From: Myrica gale
Lineage: Eukaryota; Streptophyta; Magnoliopsida; Fagales; Myricaceae
Reading direction: 5' to 3'
DNA length: 64,000 bases
Assembly (NCBI GenBank): GCA_963930655.1
Contig: OZ005617.1
Coordinates: 17,782,068-17,846,067, forward strand
A program made the translations under genes and the position numbers. Below the pieces are notes generated by a model. It made no database searches and was not told the DNA's origin. It saw only the letters and a list, made by a program, of their open reading frames with translations. Positions within the stretch are counted from its first letter, which is position 1. Each line of letters starts with the position of its first letter. This document shows, in pieces, positions 45,822 through 57,819 of this stretch.

Positions 45822-48556
45822 AGTTGTCAGTTTCTTTAAGCACTTGTTACCATTCTAGAAGCTATTATGCGAATGCCCTGCATACGTGGACCCCTGGTAC
45901 TGGCTCAATAGTTAGGAATTAAGAAGCAGCATCTCTAACGTACACGTGGACTGTGCACACGTGGACTGTGGGGGCTAATCTATATCAGAAGGATAACCAA
46001 TTCCTTAGTGATTTAGGACTTTTTAAACATGAATATAACATGAGTGAGCTGTCTCTAGTCTATATATCTGCAAATTAAAGAGATTTGAACCTTTCCAAAT
46101 AATATAATATTAAGGATACAATACTGTAGACATTTCTGTATTGCTAAGAAAATGTAAATCTCATGGTTTTTGAATTTTTGTAGTTCATAATGTAGCACGA
46201 TGGGCTTCGGTAATAAGTTCGGTTCATTGTTATTTAGAAATATTCTTCATTGGTGTTTGGTCCTCTGAGGAGGAGGTGATCAATACTATGTAATGTTCAT
46301 ATTTTGACTTCTAAAAAAAACATGCACCAAGGGACGAAGGGCGTTCAGTTTCTTGCTGCCATTGTAAACGCACTATGAAGTCCAGAAGGCAGCCAGTGAC
46401 ATCACATACGAAACGTCATTTAAGAAACATCAGAGAATTTTTATCTCGAATATTGTAATCTCTATGTCACCCCGGCCCCCAAGAAGAAGAAGAAGAAGAA
46501 GATTGATGAATACAAAATGTAATCATAAACCTAACTATGAAGGAGAGGTGTGATTATTAATGTTTCAAATTGGTTCAATGTTTGACTTAACAGAGCCGCC
46601 GAAGACCGAAGTCAACTTTGTTCTGGTCTCCCACCACCGATCTTTTTTACTTACTCAAGTGTTAGTGGTAATTCGCATTATTAAGAGAATGGGTGACCTT
46701 ATTATTAAAGCAAATTATTACGGTGGTAAGCTTGCAGTTGAGAAAGAACTTTTGCTGTTTTTCATTTGCTCCACAGTTTAAGGTGACTTCCATTTTGTTT
46801 GACCTAAATGCTTCTACCTAAGGATCGGAAGTCTATATATTGGAGCTACGCTTACCATGCTATGAGGCCAGCAATATAATTCCCTATCTATCAAGCTACT
46901 CCTCTATGAAACACCTGTCAGTTTTGCCATTCATTCTAAAAACTATCCATGTTTGGTTTCGCAACACTTGTCTTTTGGTAGGGTTGGGTGCTGAAGCATG
47001 CAAGAAAAAGTTATAAGAAACGAGGGTATATGTTGGAGCTCTGTCGCAAGAGAGATGACACCTGGTGTCACAAAAGCATATATGTGACACTCTTTGTCAT
47101 CTCTTTTGGCCAGAACTCCCCCTGAGCCCTCGCTTTCAAAACCTCTCTCTGTTTTTTTTTTTCTCAGTTGATCCGTCTTTGGGTTAGAAATTTTTTCCCC
47201 CTCAAAATACAACCAAAGAGGTATGTTTCTGCATCTAGAAAAAAAAGAGGTCTGTTTCTGCAGTACTTTATCCCGCAAAACGATGATGTACTGTTACGAC
47301 GCGAAATTCCTGTCGAAGGAATTCCAAACTAGATCGAGCTAGCGTTCTGTAGATTACGTACGAAGGATCTTCTTCCACAGGGGTGATTCATCTTCAAAGA
47401 AGCAACACTACTCTACTTGACGCGAACAGATTTTTACAGCTTTGAATGATTCATTTATATAGAAGGCGAAGGTGGCGTAATTTTACGACAGTTTGGCGCT
47501 TTTCTTTTTGAAAAGTGAGAACGCGTTTAATTTACTATCCGTCTCACTCTCTTCTTCTTTGCGTTCTTTTGTTTTTCTGAGTGTGTTATAATTTACATTG
47601 CATGATATTGTAAATTCATTTTCCAGAATTCTTTGCTTGAACAAGAATCTACTAGCTGGTTATCGATCAGTCAATATATATGAGATAGTATTCTTAATCT
47701 TTTCAACCTATTAAGGAAGTATATCTTGGGCGAAGTATTCAAGTATTTTCCTTGGTCCAGAGGCTTGACTTCAAAGAGAGATCACAAAGACGAAAGTCCC
47801 ATCTATGCACAGCAACCCAAATGATTCTGCAGAATCTCTCGGCCCTGCAAAATTTTTCTCCACTGTAGTAATAAAAAAATGTGTCCCTCGAAGTCAATTT
47901 GGTTATGAATCAATATTGGAGTGCGTACTGCACTATGTGGAAGGGTATAAGATATATATGTCACTGGTCAAATATTTGGCTCACAAGATCCAGGAATTGG
48001 ACCAAGGAAGTATTATGCACGAGAGATCAACTTACATGAAGTCTTGTATAACCTTTCTTTTTGTTTTTTTGTTTTGTTTCAATAAAAAGTACAAGATCGG
48101 GCCAAAGTCCAAACATATGAAATTCTTTACCTTGGTATGATTATATATATATATATATATAGTAGCATTCTATAACTACATCATGTTAGTGCGATAATTA
48201 TTTTTTCGGTTTTGATCAGAACTCTCGACCTAGGAATATTTTACGTACTGACATCCTTAATTATCGTTATAGTAATTACATGAATTTATATCGGCCCATC
48301 ATAAGCCTGCTACACATGGTCACAAAACAGTTTTGTCATTGCTGCTTCTTTAAGATGAGACTGCCTATAACGTCCTGATCCTAGTTCGTTTCAGTTGACA
48401 TGAACAGTGTTAAATGATGTAAAACATTAATTCAGGTGTTGTATTTTTCTCTTCGAAAATTCCGTCCCTATAGGCAGTTTTTTTAGTGTATATATATATA
48501 CACTATTAATTCTTAGCGATGCTCAGGTGATAGTAAATTAAATTCGTTGTCGTAAG
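45822..48556. other. Intergenic, no gene recognised
   Basis: The frame at 47805-48140 (about 50 ordinary-looking residues, GYESILECVLHYVEGYK, then low complexity) is the best coding-like stretch, but it matches no family I know. The rest is AT-rich. Confidence 0.45.
46481..46502. repeat. (AAG)n microsatellite
   Basis: Seven consecutive AAG units. Confidence 0.95.
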
Positions 48557-48559
48557 TGT

Positions 48560-51500
48560 CACTACTAGAAAATTGACTTTTAGTGACGAAATTCTCGCTA
48601 AAAGTCTATTTTTAATGACGAAATGCTATTTTTGTCACTAAAAAATAGTTTTTCGTGACGAAAACAATTTTCGTCACTAAAAGTCTTATTTGTGACGAAA
48701 TAACAATGTTGTCACAAAAAGTTAATTTTTTGGTGACGAAATGCTCCATCACTAAATGCAAAGAGTTTTGGCGATGAAATTATGTCGTCACTCCTCCCGA
48801 TCGATCGATGTTTATATACCGATCGATCGGTTATCAATAAACACGTGGCTTTGAAACACGATTGATCGTTCATCATAAGTGATCCATCGCTACGATATGA
48901 CGATCAATCGGCATGCGTCATAGAAGATCTTTCTAAATTTTAAGATAACCGAACGATCGGTAATTTAGGTGATCGATCGTTTAAGTACGATGTCGTTTAG
49001 ATATTTCTAATCTATCGATCGATCATTTGTATTGAAGTGATCGATCATCAAGGTCGTCGTCGTTTTGTCTTATGCATAACGATCGATCGGTAAAGGCACA
49101 ATAGCCGATCCATCGCTACGATATGACGATCAATCGGCATGCGTCATAGAAGATCTTTTTAAATTTTAAGATAACCGATCGATCGGTGATTTAGGTGATC
49201 GATCGTTTAAGTACGATGTCATTTAGATATTTCTAATCAACCGATCGATCGTTTATATTGAAGTGATCGATCATCACAGACGTCGTCGTTTTGTCTTATG
49301 CATAACGATCTATCGGTAAACATTGACGATCGATCGTAGAATGCGTCGGCGTTTTCGTTAGACTAAGCGATCGATCGTTCCAATAAAGTGATCGATCGGT
49401 TCACACGGTGTCGTTTTAAATGCAAAAGGCGATCGATCGGTTAACATTGACGATCGATCGATACGTAAATTTCATGATTAAACATTTGTGATTGAATAAT
49501 ATGAGCTTAAATAATTAGAAATACAAAATATATATTAATACGTTAGGATATGTTTAGATTACATAACAACAAATAAAGTATACTTCATTAATATATAGGA
49601 AAGCATGTACAAGTTGTACATGTTACATCAAATAAACATTTTGTAAGAGTTAATATGAGCAATGTACTAAGATGTCATAAACTAGTGATATAAAGCTTAT
49701 TTAACACATGATTATAAGTTATTAGTATGAGATATGTATTAAAATGACATTTTAAGTAAAATAATTTTAATAATTATTTCATTTGTTAGGTTAAAAATCG
49801 TTTTTTCAATAATTAGGTTTAACGATCGATTGGTATGATGCTCGATCGATTGGTGTTTATCGTGCTTTAAATGCCCAAATGCTCTAAGGTCATGGGTGAA
49901 GTGAAAAAAAAACACGGAAACGAGGAGAACGAAGACTTGCGGCAAGGAACTCTTTTCCTCTCAAATTTAGTCCAAATACCGTTCTTTTGGTTGAGAGAGT
50001 GTTTATAATAGATTAAGAGGAAGCCAAGCTCATATTCATTGGTTTTTTAACCGAGTGAATATTGAAAATATTTGGCGAAATTTGTGAGATTTTGGTAGAG
50101 ATTTTGTTCGTTTTGGTTTTTATATTGTGCAAGAGGTAATATACTCTACATACATTACGATTTATGAACGATTTGGCTGGTTATTTGATGGTTTTTTTGA
50201 TTTGGGTATTTGTGGGTATTGTGGATATAATTTGTGATGATTAGAGCTTATTAGGATGTTCTTAATATGTACATTGCAATGGGTATTGAATGAGGATGAT
50301 TTAAGAGTGATTTGGGCGTGGATTTGAGTGTGTGGGGAGGGTTTGCATGGTTTTATCGATCTAGGTAATTGACGATCGATCGTCAATAAGTGACGATCAA
50401 TCGTCTGTTAGATGGTATACAATCGATCGATCGTTGTATTTTAAACGATCGATCGTCTTCTAGATGGTTGTCTCACGATCGATCGTCATATTTTTACCGA
50501 TCGATCGGTGTTTCATACAAGTTTTGTTCCAAATTATTGATGATGTGCAACATTTATATTTATTTAGATGTTGGATTATTGAAGTGCTTGATTTCCGAAA
50601 ATAAGAATGATGTAAGATCTCTCCTTATGTTGTTCATAATTTTTCTCATATATTGCCCTGATAATGTGGATGAGTAGAGATTTGTTTGTCTGATGTAAAT
50701 TGTATTTTTTTTGTACTCATTGGAAATACCAGGAAGAGAATGTCCTATGCCCCCTGAATTTTGCAGTTGGAATCACATGCAAATATGATCGTACATCTAA
50801 CCCTGCAGGTAAGTATATACAATTAATAGCTTACGCTCATGCAAGGGTATAACAGTTTAGCTCACCAGCTTTTGGAACACCGATTTGTCAAATTTTATGT
50901 CCTCGCTCTATTTGTTTATTTTTTTCTTTCTATTTATTAGCATAAAGTTTTTTCTACAATCTTTGCTACAATTTTGATAGAAGACATCACAACATGATTG
51001 CATAAACTAACTGGAGGAGAATGAAGATTTTTTCAGATTCTCAAACAAGAAGAGAATCAAATGGCAACATCTCCTTCCAACGGACTGAAACGAATATTTT
51101 CATATATTGTCGGATAAGTGAAGTAGTAGAACTAGATCTGATGCATTTAACTATTAATTTTAATTTTTCTAACAATTTGGAGTTTTCCATGCAGTTCCTA
51201 CAACCTGGGCGTTATGTTCGCTGGCATGGGTAAAAAAATTTGTCCAGCACCTCAGCTCTTTTATCAATGCATAAGCACAACCAATTTTGTTTTCCTACTA
51301 TTATCTTGTGCTTTTTTCCATCAGGGAATAAGCTAGGAATTAGCTCTTAGGTTCACTTGCATGAAAAGGGAGCAAGAGGAGCGCATACGAGTGGAGCACG
51401 AGGAGCGCATGTGATTATGTATTATTACGATGCTATTTTCAATCTAATTGCGGATTACTATTTGTTACCATTAATGTGCATTAATATGAGTATTGTATTT

Positions 51501-52121
51501 TTATTATAGTATTATCTATTATTTAAATTTTTTTATTATTTTTTTTTCAAAAATCCAAATTATGTTTCCACCATTCGATCGGTAGTTAAACGCCTAGCTA
51601 TTAATAGATCGTCAATATTAAAAATATGTAATACCGATCGATCAGTAAAGTCACCGATCGATCGTCAATATTAAAAATATGTAATGTTGATCGATCAGTA
51701 AAGTCATCGATCGATTGTCACAATTATACCGATCGATCAGTAACGTAGTCAGTGATCAATCGTCTATTTCTTACAATTTCATCGGTAAAAATTGCTGATC
51801 AATCGCTAATAATTCACCGATCGATCGTATAACCGATCCATCACAAATTCACTGATCGACCGTTTATACCGATCAATCGCTAAGCCAAGTACGATCGATC
51901 GTCACTTGTGACAATCGATCGCTATATTTAGTGACGAAAAAAATCCGTCACTAAAAACTTTTCGTGACGAAATTCAGGTTTCGTCACGAAATACATTTTG
52001 TGACGCTCTTACACTGACGAAGCTGGTGACGAAAAAATTTCGTCACTAATACTTTTAGTCACGAAATTTTGACTTTTAGTGACAAAAAATTTTGTCACTA
52101 AAAGTCATTTTTTTTGTAGTG
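48560..52121. mobile_element. Non-autonomous CACTA (En/Spm-like) transposon, 3562 bp
   Basis: The left end CACTACTAGAAAATTGAC and the right end, read inverted, CACTACAAAAAAAATGAC both run into ACTTTTAGTGAC. The 3-bp target duplication TGT flanks it (48557-48559 and 52122-52124). Both subterminal zones hold many short inverted and direct copies of GTGACGAAA/TTTCGTCAC and of GATCGATCG-type motifs, as expected for CACTA transposase binding regions. No transposase frame is recognisable. Short frames inside (50162-50386, 50390-50677, 51021-51233) match nothing I know. Confidence 0.9.
48881..49330. repeat. 226-bp tandem duplication inside the CACTA element
   Basis: GATCCATCGCTACGATATGA begins at 48881 and again at 49107. 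The following sequence (GGCATGCGTCATAGAAGATC, AGTACGATGTC, GTCGTCGTTTTGTCTTATGC) repeats in order with scattered substitutions. It multiplies the GATCGATCG motifs at the left end. Confidence 0.85.
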
Positions 52122-52124
52122 TGT

Positions 52125-53046
52125 ACTTGTGTGGTATTTATGAGATTTTTTTTGGAAAGAATTAATGACCTATTTAGATGGTCTTTCTTTTGAGATTAAT
52201 CTTATCTATAGAGGCTAATTTTGTAACAATATTTTGGGGAAATCAAGAGTAGCGGGGTGGAACAACAATTTTGAGAAGTTAGGGATACACTGAAAAATTT
52301 TGTTGGTGCTTGTAAATTATATATTTATGCTTTTCCAAATTTGCGCAAATAAATCTTTCCTTACGGGTACATGGTAGTTTTGGGCTATGTTCGTTTTGTG
52401 ATTTTTCGTAGGATTCGAATCCTAATTTTATCATGTTCGGCGAGTTTCAACTGGATTTAAGGATTTGACAATCTCCTTTCCAATTATGCCCTGCAGAAAT
52501 ATTTGTTCAATGACTAAAAACTCCTCCAGCACAACGTAAAGACCATAAAAAGCAAAGGGTAAAATGGGGTATTTTCGCCCACCCCTGCATCGGCCTACAA
52601 CAAAGCTGTCATGTCCCCTGCACTAGTCGCTCATCGTCGTCGAATTCGTGGGATAGTCTCTGTCAAATTCTATCTGACTTAATTCAAATTTTGTGGTTTT
52701 GTGCTTTTTTTTTTGTTTTTTTAATATATATATAAAATATTCAAATTTTAATAAAAAAATTAATAAATTCGAAAAAAATAAAAACAACTTTAAACATCAT
52801 CATTAATTTTTTTACACCTCAACAATTTTTACACGAACACCAATACAACTCTAATATCACTAAAAATTCTCAAAATACTCCAAATCTTACAAAAACCTTC
52901 CAACCGAACATCTCCGTGGTGTTTTTCATCTAGCTGGTTAAGTATTACTGTTGATGATCCCAAAGATCACTAAAGGTTGGAGACAAGTAAACCTGCGAGG
53001 AATCATTGAACTAATTAGGTGGTTAGGACTTTTAGTCCTATTGCGA
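52125..53046. other. Intergenic, possible MITE
   Basis: ATGTTCGGCGAGTTTC at about 52433 and, inverted, ATGTTCGGTTGGAAGG at about 52913 may be the ends of a 480-bp element. The interior near 52790-52870 resembles 61940-62080. No gene. Confidence 0.4.
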
Positions 53047-53055
53047 GTCTTCTAT

Positions 53056-53226
53056 GGGGAATGCTACATTTCCCGCTGGGATCCCGCTGGGGTCCCGACA
53101 GAGGCTGGAAATGACATTTCCAGCCTCTGACTTTTTTTATAACTTTAATTTTCAGAGGCTGGAAATGTCATTTCCAGCCTCTGGCGGGATCCCAGCGGGA
53201 TCCCAGCGGGAGATGAAGCATTTCCC
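53056..53226. mobile_element. Palindromic Mutator-like MITE, 171 bp
   Basis: Starts GGGGAATGCTACATTTCCCG and ends, read inverted, GGGAAATGCTTCATCTCCCG. Each arm contains GCTGGGATCCCGCTGGG and a smaller inner palindrome (CAGAGGCTGGAAATG / CATTTCCAGCCTCTG), so there are hairpins within a hairpin. An exact 9-bp target duplication GTCTTCTAT lies at 53047-53055 and 53227-53235. Confidence 0.88.
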
Positions 53227-53909
53227 GTCTTCTATGGGAGAGTCGGGAGTCAAAGCTCTCGTACGCGAAGGACCCCTAACAGTGATCTAATTATTCAAGT
53301 GGGCCTCGCGGGCCAGTTGCTGCCTGGTCTAATATAGGTCGAACGAATTATGACCCATCAACTGTTACCACAACATTCTTCCGCCGTAAATTAGTGAGGC
53401 TATCTAATAAATTATGGACGTACTATCTATCTTAAAAAAAAAAGATTTCAAATAGTTGTTGGTTTATTCAAATAGTTGTAAGTAAATCCACGATGGAAAG
53501 CAATTTTGGTGATAATTTATCATATGAGGCTGGTTAATCTTTTTGGTTTGGTTATAAATGGTAAAATTTCGAATGTGTGCATTAATTATATCTGAAAATG
53601 CTAATATAGATAGCATACTTGAACCAAATTAAGGAGCTTCTGATAATAATCCGTAACAGGAACTCCTTTCGTGCATCCACTTCTCTACCCTCTGCCGTTG
53701 TACGTACAATTGAACTACAAAGGACACTACTCCACAAAACACTCCCAAATCATCTAAAATAAGTTAATTTCTTTTTTTTAATCTCGACAGTTGTAATTTA
53801 TATATTAATAACCAGAAAAAATAGCCAGTATAAACCAGAATCATGCGCAGAGGGTCAACTAAAGAACCTCAACGGATCAGAGTCCTTACAATAAACCGGA
53901 TTCAAAGAT

Positions 53910-54266
53910 TTTTTTTTGACAACAAACTTGTAAATTAAAATCCGAGAAATACAACCGTTACAAGTCAGAAAAATACCCAAAGGCTAGCGAAAAACCTAAT
54001 CGGACCTACAATAAGCTGAATACACAGATTCAGAAACCAAACCGAGTAAGACAACCACAAACCGACATCAAGAGTCGGAACACACAACAACGGGACACAA
54101 CAAACCCGACACACATGGCGACATCGGTTTCCACTGGAGGAAGGACGTTCAAAGCAACTATTCAACTCTCTCAGGAAAATCTTCAAACTAGCATCGACAG
54201 CATAGAGGGGAGGAGAGAAGAAGACATCTTCGGGTGGCACAGCACAACGGAGACCGGAGCCGGAAC
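53910..54266 (-). mobile_element. SINE-like insertion in the 3' flank of the HIPL gene, about 357 bp
   Basis: On the minus strand it starts just after ATCTTTG (complement at 54267-54273) and ends in a poly-A run (complement 53910-53918) followed again by ATCTTTG (complement 53903-53909). A repeated 7-mer flanking an A-tailed segment suggests a retroposed element. The 7-bp duplication is short, so the left boundary is tentative. No coding capacity. Confidence 0.55.
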
Positions 54267-54309
54267 CAAAGATCACTCATGTTACAAGTATGACATGCAG
54301 ACAAAGAAC

Positions 54310-54451
54310 GACAAAGGAAAGAGTAGAGCACAAAAAGAAAAGAAAAAGAAGAAGGAATAGTAGCATTGTATCGCTGAATGGGGCACTCTCATGGCTTGCA
54401 CGAGATTTAGAGGAAGAAGGACCTGGACTTTTCAAAGGCAGTGACATTTTC
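54310..54451 (-). pseudogene. Relic of the GPI-anchor tail, out of frame
   Basis: Read on the minus strand past the TAG, ENV continues in frame for three codons as in the second HIPL copy. Sequence matching that copy's linker and hydrophobic end (KSRASHESAPFSDT then MLLFLLLFLFF) then appears in a different frame. So two differences separate it from the intact tail: the stop and an indel. A 28-nt GT-AG segment here is too short to be a normal plant intron. Confidence 0.7.
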
Positions 54452-57400
54452 CTACCTGCAAGAGTAGTTACAACGCCTAGGACTAACGACTCTGTAAACA
54501 CCACCGGTAGCAATGATAAATATATCCTTTCGGTTGTCCTCCCCGAACGAGTAGATATCACCCAATTCCGGAAAAGAACTTCCTTGCAGAGTGGTGCATG
54601 GTATGGGAGAGTGAGCTGCACATCCGAAAGGAATTCGAACCTTGACAAAGTTCCCACTGTCTTCTGGAATCTCGGTGCCAGCCCAAATAGCAGCTCCGAA
54701 CAAATCTGCAAACAGGTACCTGAAATTTGAGGTGAAGTGAGTGACTTGTTAGAAAGGATCCATGTTATCAACGCAAAGGTCAGCATGGTACTGCGTAGTC
54801 CTGATCATAATCACAGATTTTCTGTCTCTTTTGACAACCTCATTTCTCTAGGAAAGCTATTCAACTTGTCATATCCAAGCTTCAAAAAAAAAACAGAGAA
54901 CAGAAAAAGCTTAATTACCTTCCATATAAGCAACGGTCAGTCCTAGACCGATAGAAGTAGCCGCCAATTATTGCAGCTGCTCCATTGTTATTGAGGTCAG
55001 AATGGAAATATCCCATTACTGGAAAGATGGGGTTTATGGAATCTGGAGGTGTATTTCCGCCAGGTGAGTCTGGAGGGGTGTATAAAAGGGGGCCCTCATA
55101 AACGCGCCAGCCATAGTTTCCATCCTTGGTAATGATATCCACCTCTTCATATCGATTCTGTAGGTGATTGAAAATGTGTAAGATGTTGTTAAGAAACTAG
55201 TGGAAAATTCTCGAGGCAATTTCTTAATTCGCGGCCTTTGAACAGGCAAGTTAAAAGGCTAAAAAGAGATACATAAGCATAATCATCATAATTCATAGCA
55301 GAAAGAAACATGAAATTCGAAATGCCTTCAGAAAAAAAGGCAGAAGAAGAAGAAGCTACAATGCAGTGGATTGCAAATTTAATGCAGTAGAGGATGAAAA
55401 AAAGAAGAAGAAGAAATCAAATCAACTAGCTGCAAGTCCCTACTTTTCCTTGGTCTCAGCAGGTTACTCTTAGTCTTCTTTGACACGCATAAATCAAATC
55501 AACTACAGTCTAAAAGAAGAAATTTCGTCTGTTTTCTTTTGAGAGCTTCACTTGCCTAGCTTAGTATGAAAAAGGAGGGCTCTCTGGAACTTTTGGTTCA
55601 ATTACAACGACTCAGAAACTTCCCAACAAAGACAATTGAAGAGAAATATATCGAACCTGCCCAACATCTCCACACATGAAGTAGGAAGACCTTTGTGAAT
55701 CGAAACTACAGCGCCAAGGGTTACTCAATCCATAAGCCCATATTTCAGGATGCAACTCTGTATCTTCCTTATAAGGATTATCGCTAGGAATAGAGTAGTT
55801 TCCCCAAAGGTCAAGTTCAGCAATTTCTTCTGCACCTGAAAGACATTACAAGGGATCACAAGAGTTGGAAAAAGAGTAACTAATAGAACTATATATCCTA
55901 AGCAATTTGAACATTGTCAGAATAAAGAGGAAAGTTATAGAGATCTGATCAAAGGGGGAAGATATGGAAAAGACAGCAGACTGGTTTTTGCAACGAAAAT
56001 CAATAACAAGCTAAATACACAAACATTCAACAGTAAATGAAACGCACTTGGCATTCTATCTACATCGAGCCTCATAATCTTTCCAAGCAATGATTTCTTG
56101 TTTTGGGCGAAATTATAACCATCACCATCGTCACTACCATCTCCCATCATGAAGTATAAATTGCCATCTGCAGGTCCAAAGATTATCTGCCCTCCATGAT
56201 TAGAAGTAGATGGAAGGCCCATTGTCAATATCCTTCTCACTTCCGTTGGGTTGGCACTTTTTGCCTGGTGAAAAATTGAGTCAAAGTCACAATCGATCGT
56301 TTGAGTTTAGTTAATTATTAGCTGAAATTTTGAGCGTGAAGATTCTTACCGAATAAGGCAGAGTTGAGGAGGTATCATTAACTGTAAACTCTGCAATAAC
56401 ACTTTTATATTGGCATGGTTGGGAACCGTCTGGAGATACTAGCTGTGAAGGATCACAATTGACGTCTAAGTAACATGAACATCTTCCTCTACATCTAGGC
56501 GACCTAGTCTCGTCACAATTGAAGGAAGCAAAGAATCTCCCGTTTTGTGAGAAGTTTGGATGGAATGCCATACTCATCAACCCGAAGTCAGATTCAGAAT
56601 ATACTTCATTAGTCAGATCTAGAAAGGGATTGTCTTCATCAAGCTCTAACGTTCCTCCTGCTCCCTGTGCAGGAATGGTTGCCAACCAAATCTTACCCTG
56701 TTGGTTAGCGAAAAGTGCACGGTTTGACCCATCAGGATGAGGAACCATGCTGATGTAAGATCCAGTGGCTATTTTCTCAAGGCACAAGCCATGTGGGAAT
56801 CTTGGAGGTCCAGTGTTTCTTAGTTTGACAGGTTGACCAGCAAAACATACTGATCCCTGAGTAGATGCTCCGCCAAAAGCATCGCAGAAATCAGTTTTTG
56901 ACTTCCAGTATTTAGTCAGTTTGCTAGCTGTGGAATTGATTGGTAATCCAGCTTGACCTTCTAGTGAAGGGAAAAAGGGTGAATTCAAGATAGCCACATT
57001 TTGGCATCTATTCCAGACGCTGGAGCAGAAGTTCTTTGTCGCTTGTCTAGATTGGGACGATTTTGCTGAAACAGTGGAGTTGCAGAGAACAGGAACTGTC
57101 CGGAGTGTAGAAGGAACCTTGAATAGCTCCGCCGAAAATGGATCGCATATCTATAAACCATGATAACAAAGAAACGGCACACAAACATAAATATTCCTTT
57201 TGAACCATTGACACATATCACAACAAAGAGAAGATTTACAGGAAGACTAATCAGCATGTTACGTGCGTAAATGCTGATGCATGTATTAACTCCAACTCAG
57301 GTAAGAGCTGCTTCATAGGAGGAAGCTAAATTTATAGGAGATCTAGACAAAGGACTTGCACCGCCTTCTTATATATTCATCAAAATGGCAACTCATAAAT

Positions 57401-57819
57401 AGTCCATGAGGCGGGAACAAACAGACCATTTTTAAGCAAAAGGTACACACAGTTTACGTAAAAGGACTTCTTACCCCGCAAAGTATTGATTTCACAACTG
57501 ACGCGCATTTATGATCAGAGATGTTCATTGCTTGGAATTGCTTCTGTATACGTAAATCTTCTGTGGAGTTGCAGCATGAGTTGCTACTGTAAGGACAAAA
57601 TTCCAATGGGGTTTTCAAGGTAGTGGGTGCCCCTGCAACGATCAAAACAGTAGTAATGACAAGTCAATTTGAATTGACAGAAAATTATCAAAAACAGAGG
57701 AACAAAAGGCAAAAAATCAAAAACCCACTGGAATCAATGCATAAAGGATGTGAAAAGGAAGGATCAAAAAGCAGCAGCAAGCAACTAAAGAAGAGGGTAC
57801 TGGCAAGAAGGCGTCCCAT
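54452..57819 (-). CDS. HIPL2-like: HIPL2-like protein (GSDH domain), 7 exons, C-terminal GPI tail lost
   Basis: Exons on the minus strand: 57819-57729, 57632-57475, 57150-56350, 56264-56048, 55835-55657, 55157-54919 and 54719-54452. All are GT-AG, 1953 nt, 650 aa. Order: signal peptide (MGRLLASTLFFSCLLLLF), a Cys-rich folate-receptor-like region (SCCNSTEDLRIQ, SILCGICDPFSAELF), then a glucose/sorbosone-dehydrogenase-like beta-propeller (HPDGSNRALFANQQGKIW, MAFHPNF, GRFFASFNCDE, NHGGQIIFGPADGNLY, GDGSDDGDG, ALG-like AYGLSNPWRCSFD, DGNYGWRVYEGP, IGGYFYRS, DIYSFGEDN, GGVYRVVSP). These are extracellular proteins, usually GPI-anchored; the enzyme activity is unknown. The frame stops at RRCNYSCR because codon AAG of the neighbouring copy is TAG here. 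The Ser-rich plus hydrophobic tail survives in another frame (54446-54340), so the product is probably secreted and not anchored. Confidence 0.92.

Noticed and set aside
47805-48140. 111-residue frame as a gene
   Set aside because: Only the first half looks protein-like; no family match and no splice context.
48780-49470. CRISPR-like spaced repeats (GATCGATCG motifs)
   Set aside because: Spacing is irregular, the motif is too short, orientation varies, and it lies inside a CACTA element of a plant nuclear genome.
54424-54451. 28-nt GT-AG segment as an intron that would restore the HIPL tail
   Set aside because: Far below the usual minimum size of plant introns, and the other HIPL copy has no intron there.
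54290-54730. 146-residue plus-strand frame
   Set aside because: Shadow of the last HIPL exon on the other strand.
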